DNA from: Micromonospora_G sp044458865
GTDB taxonomy: Bacteria > Actinomycetota > Actinomycetes > Mycobacteriales > Micromonosporaceae
Length of the DNA: 64,000 nt
NCBI RefSeq assembly: GCF_044458865.1
Contig: NZ_JBITIH010000007.1
Span: forward strand, 1 to 64,000
Reading direction: 5' to 3'
Below are positions 62,562 through 64,000 of the stretch, one piece after another; the first letter of the stretch is position 1, and every line of letters starts with the position of its first letter. A model generated the notes under the pieces. That model made no database searches. It had not been told where the DNA came from and saw only the letters and a program-made list of their open reading frames with translations. The position numbers and the translations under genes were made by a program.

Positions 62562-64000
62562 TTGACGATCCCCTCGTTATCAGCCGCTGCCCGTGGTCGG
62601 GCCGCGCCCCGGCCACGACTCGCCTCGCTGGTGGTGGCGAGTCTCGCCGCGACCCTGCTGCCGGTGCTGGTCACCGCCGCCCCCGCCGTGGCGGCACCGG
62701 AGAAGCCCACCACCGCGTGGGCCAGGATCGACGGTGACCTGGCCGCCGCCAGGTCGAGCCGGCCGGTCGACATCCAGGCCGCCCGGTTCGCCGCGTACAC
62801 GCTGGACCGGGCGATGATCGAGTCCGAGCTGGCGCGTGCGCCGCAGGAGCGCGCCGCCGCCACCTCCCGGGTGCAGCCGCTGGTGGTGTCGCTGCCCACC
62901 CCGGAAGGCGCCCTGCAACGGTTCGAACTCGTCGACTCGCCGGTGCTGGAGTCCGGGCTCGCCGCGAGGCACCCCGAGATCCGGACGTACGCGGGCCGGG
63001 GTCTGGACGACAAGACCGCGACCGTACGCGCCGACCTCACCCCGCTCGGCTTCCACGCCTCGGTCCGCTCGGCACGCGGCGTCTGGTTCGTCGACCCGTA
63101 CTACCACCGGGACCAGAGCGTCTACGCCAGCTACTACGGGCACGACCTGGCCGACCCGGCGGAGCCGCCGGCCGAACTGGAGGACGTCGAGTCGGCGGCC
63201 GAGGCGGTGACCGAGCAGGTCGAGCCGACCGTGGCCGGGCCGGCCGTGACGCTGCGGACCTACCGGCTGGCCCTGGTCACCGATCCGTCGTACGCCACCT
63301 TCTTCGGCCCGGAGAACGTCACCGCGGCCAAGGCCACGCTGGTCAACCGGGTGACCCAGGTCTACGAGGACGAGACCGCGATCCGGCTGGTGCTGGTCAA
63401 CGAGACCGATCGGACCAACCTCAACACCACGGCGCTGGCCACCGAACCGAACGGCCCCTGCGGTGCGGCGGCCTGCTTCACCCCGGCCCAGATCGCCTCC
63501 TGCGGCAGCGGCACCCTGAGCCGCAACCAGATCGTGCTCGGCCAGCTTGTCGGCGCCGGCAACTACGACGTCGGGCACATCGGCCTCGGTGTCAACGGCG
63601 GCGGCGTCGCCGGCCTCGGTGTGGTCGGTGGTGCCAGCAAGGCTCGTGGCTGCACCGGGCTGCCGACCCCGGTCGGTGACTTCTACGCCGTGGACTACGT
63701 GGCGCACGAGATCGGGCACCAGTTCGCCGGCAACCACACCTTCAACGGCACCCAGTACAACTGCTCCGGCGGCAACCGCAGCGCCGCGAACTCGTACGAG
63801 CCGGGCAGCGGGTCGTCGATCATGGCGTACGCGGGCATCTGCCAGCAGGACAACCTGCAACCGCACAGCGACCCGTACTGGTCGCAGCGGAGCTACACCG
63901 AGATCACCACGTTCGTCGGCTCGGCCCGTCCGGCGATCAACGAGGTGCAGACCGCCGCGCTGCGCGGCTTCGACACCGCCGGTGACGCGTTCGCGATCAG
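62562..64000 (+). CDS. secreted metzincin-type zinc metallopeptidase (5-prime part; runs off window)
   Basis: 479 codons are visible with no stop before the window end. TTG at 62562 (AAGGAG 7 bases upstream) opens a long signal peptide (about 20-50, ASLVVASLAATLLPVLVTAAP). A propeptide-like region follows (about 55-225). The metallopeptidase core begins near TYRLALVTDPSYATFFG (about 230), and the zinc motif HEIGHQFAGNH starts at H382: the HExxHxxGxxH pattern of reprolysin-like metzincins. SSIMAYAGICQ downstream supplies the Met-turn. The right edge cuts it, so C-terminal domains are unknown. Confidence 0.85.
   Translation, partial: MTIPSLSAAARGRAAPRPRLASLVVASLAATLLPVLVTAAPAVAAPEKPTTAWARIDGDLAAARSSRPVDIQAARFAAYTLDRAMIESELARAPQERAAATSRVQPLVVSLPTPEGALQRFELVDSPVLESGLAARHPEIRTYAGRGLDDKTATVRADLTPLGFHASVRSARGVWFVDPYYHRDQSVYASYYGHDLADPAEPPAELEDVESAAEAVTEQVEPTVAGPAVTLRTYRLALVTDPSYATFFGPENVTAAKATLVNRVTQVYEDETAIRLVLVNETDRTNLNTTALATEPNGPCGAAACFTPAQIASCGSGTLSRNQIVLGQLVGAGNYDVGHIGLGVNGGGVAGLGVVGGASKARGCTGLPTPVGDFYAVDYVAHEIGHQFAGNHTFNGTQYNCSGGNRSAANSYEPGSGSSIMAYAGICQQDNLQPHSDPYWSQRSYTEITTFVGSARPAINEVQTAALRGFDTAGDAFAI

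Noticed and set aside
1..64000. tRNA, rRNA, prophage or biosynthetic (PKS/NRPS) cluster
   Set aside because: No cloverleaf, rRNA-like stretch, phage structural gene or modular synthase was found on either strand by reading; no tRNA search program was run.

Overview
The window is very GC-rich (roughly 70 percent by eye), packed with GTG/TTG starts, twin-arginine and lipoprotein signals and many secreted carbohydrate-active enzymes. Gene content (F420-dependent LLM oxidoreductase, AlkC, CbtBA under a B12 riboswitch, giant PKD/ThuA/glucose-dehydrogenase proteins, beta-L-arabinofuranosidases) points to a soil or plant-associated filamentous actinomycete, most likely Micromonosporaceae. The family-level placement is inference; no rRNA gene or marker is present.

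Region by region. 1-97 is the tail of an IS30-family insertion sequence. 256-2347 holds a DMT-type membrane protein converging on a small heat-shock protein that has a clear CIRCE (HrcA) operator, then GC-rich tandem repeats. 2348-7136 is an envelope/exopolysaccharide block: a GT-C membrane glycosyltransferase, then a processive cellulose-synthase-type GT2 that overlaps a membrane-anchored GH26 hydrolase. 7219-11353 holds an AlkB-like dioxygenase, a secreted M14 carboxypeptidase, a fasciclin lipoprotein and a small conserved protein. 11442-13298 is a cobalt uptake module, cbtB-cbtA, preceded by a complete cobalamin riboswitch, with a divergent histidine-phosphatase-fold gene. 13304-19088 (minus) has RecQ, a Tat-exported PhoD phosphatase with a secreted repeat protein, and an LLM oxidoreductase. 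19287-26932 is mixed housekeeping and envelope: an alkC gene broken by a one-base frameshift, a CNNM/CorC protein, a GlsB-type protein, an FAD monooxygenase-like protein, a D-Ala-D-Ala carboxypeptidase, an acetyltransferase and a pentapeptide-repeat protein.

27292-33258 is one 1988-residue secreted multi-enzyme protein (ThuA, glucose/sorbosone dehydrogenase, PKD, CBM6-like, PKD, GH99, then a duplicated anchor plus discoidin module), followed by a 20-bp perfect hairpin. After an NAD(P)-binding epimerase-like gene and a flippase-like gene comes the most coherent system of the window, 35800-52638: a secreted GH13 amylase and a LacI regulator on the minus strand and, divergently, a cytoplasmic GH127 beta-L-arabinofuranosidase, a sugar ABC importer (binding lipoprotein and two permeases, no ATPase gene), a Tat-exported GH127 with a LamG-like domain, a secreted GH43, and a 1106-residue secreted (alpha/alpha)6 glycosidase with the same type of C-terminal binding module as the GH43. 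Several inverted repeats in its promoters look like LacI-family operators. The inferred job is extracellular debranching of arabinose-rich plant glycans (possibly beta-arabinofuranosides of hydroxyproline-rich glycoproteins), import of small products and intracellular hydrolysis.

52766-58557 is a compact formate dehydrogenase operon: a small HTH protein, a cysteine-type molybdenum catalytic subunit, an Fe-S subunit, an NrfD-like membrane subunit and a 54-residue membrane peptide, several joined by 4-base ATGA overlaps. The right end holds a SUMF1-fold protein, an acyltransferase, a Tat-exported M28 aminopeptidase and the 5-prime part of a secreted metzincin-like peptidase cut by the window edge.
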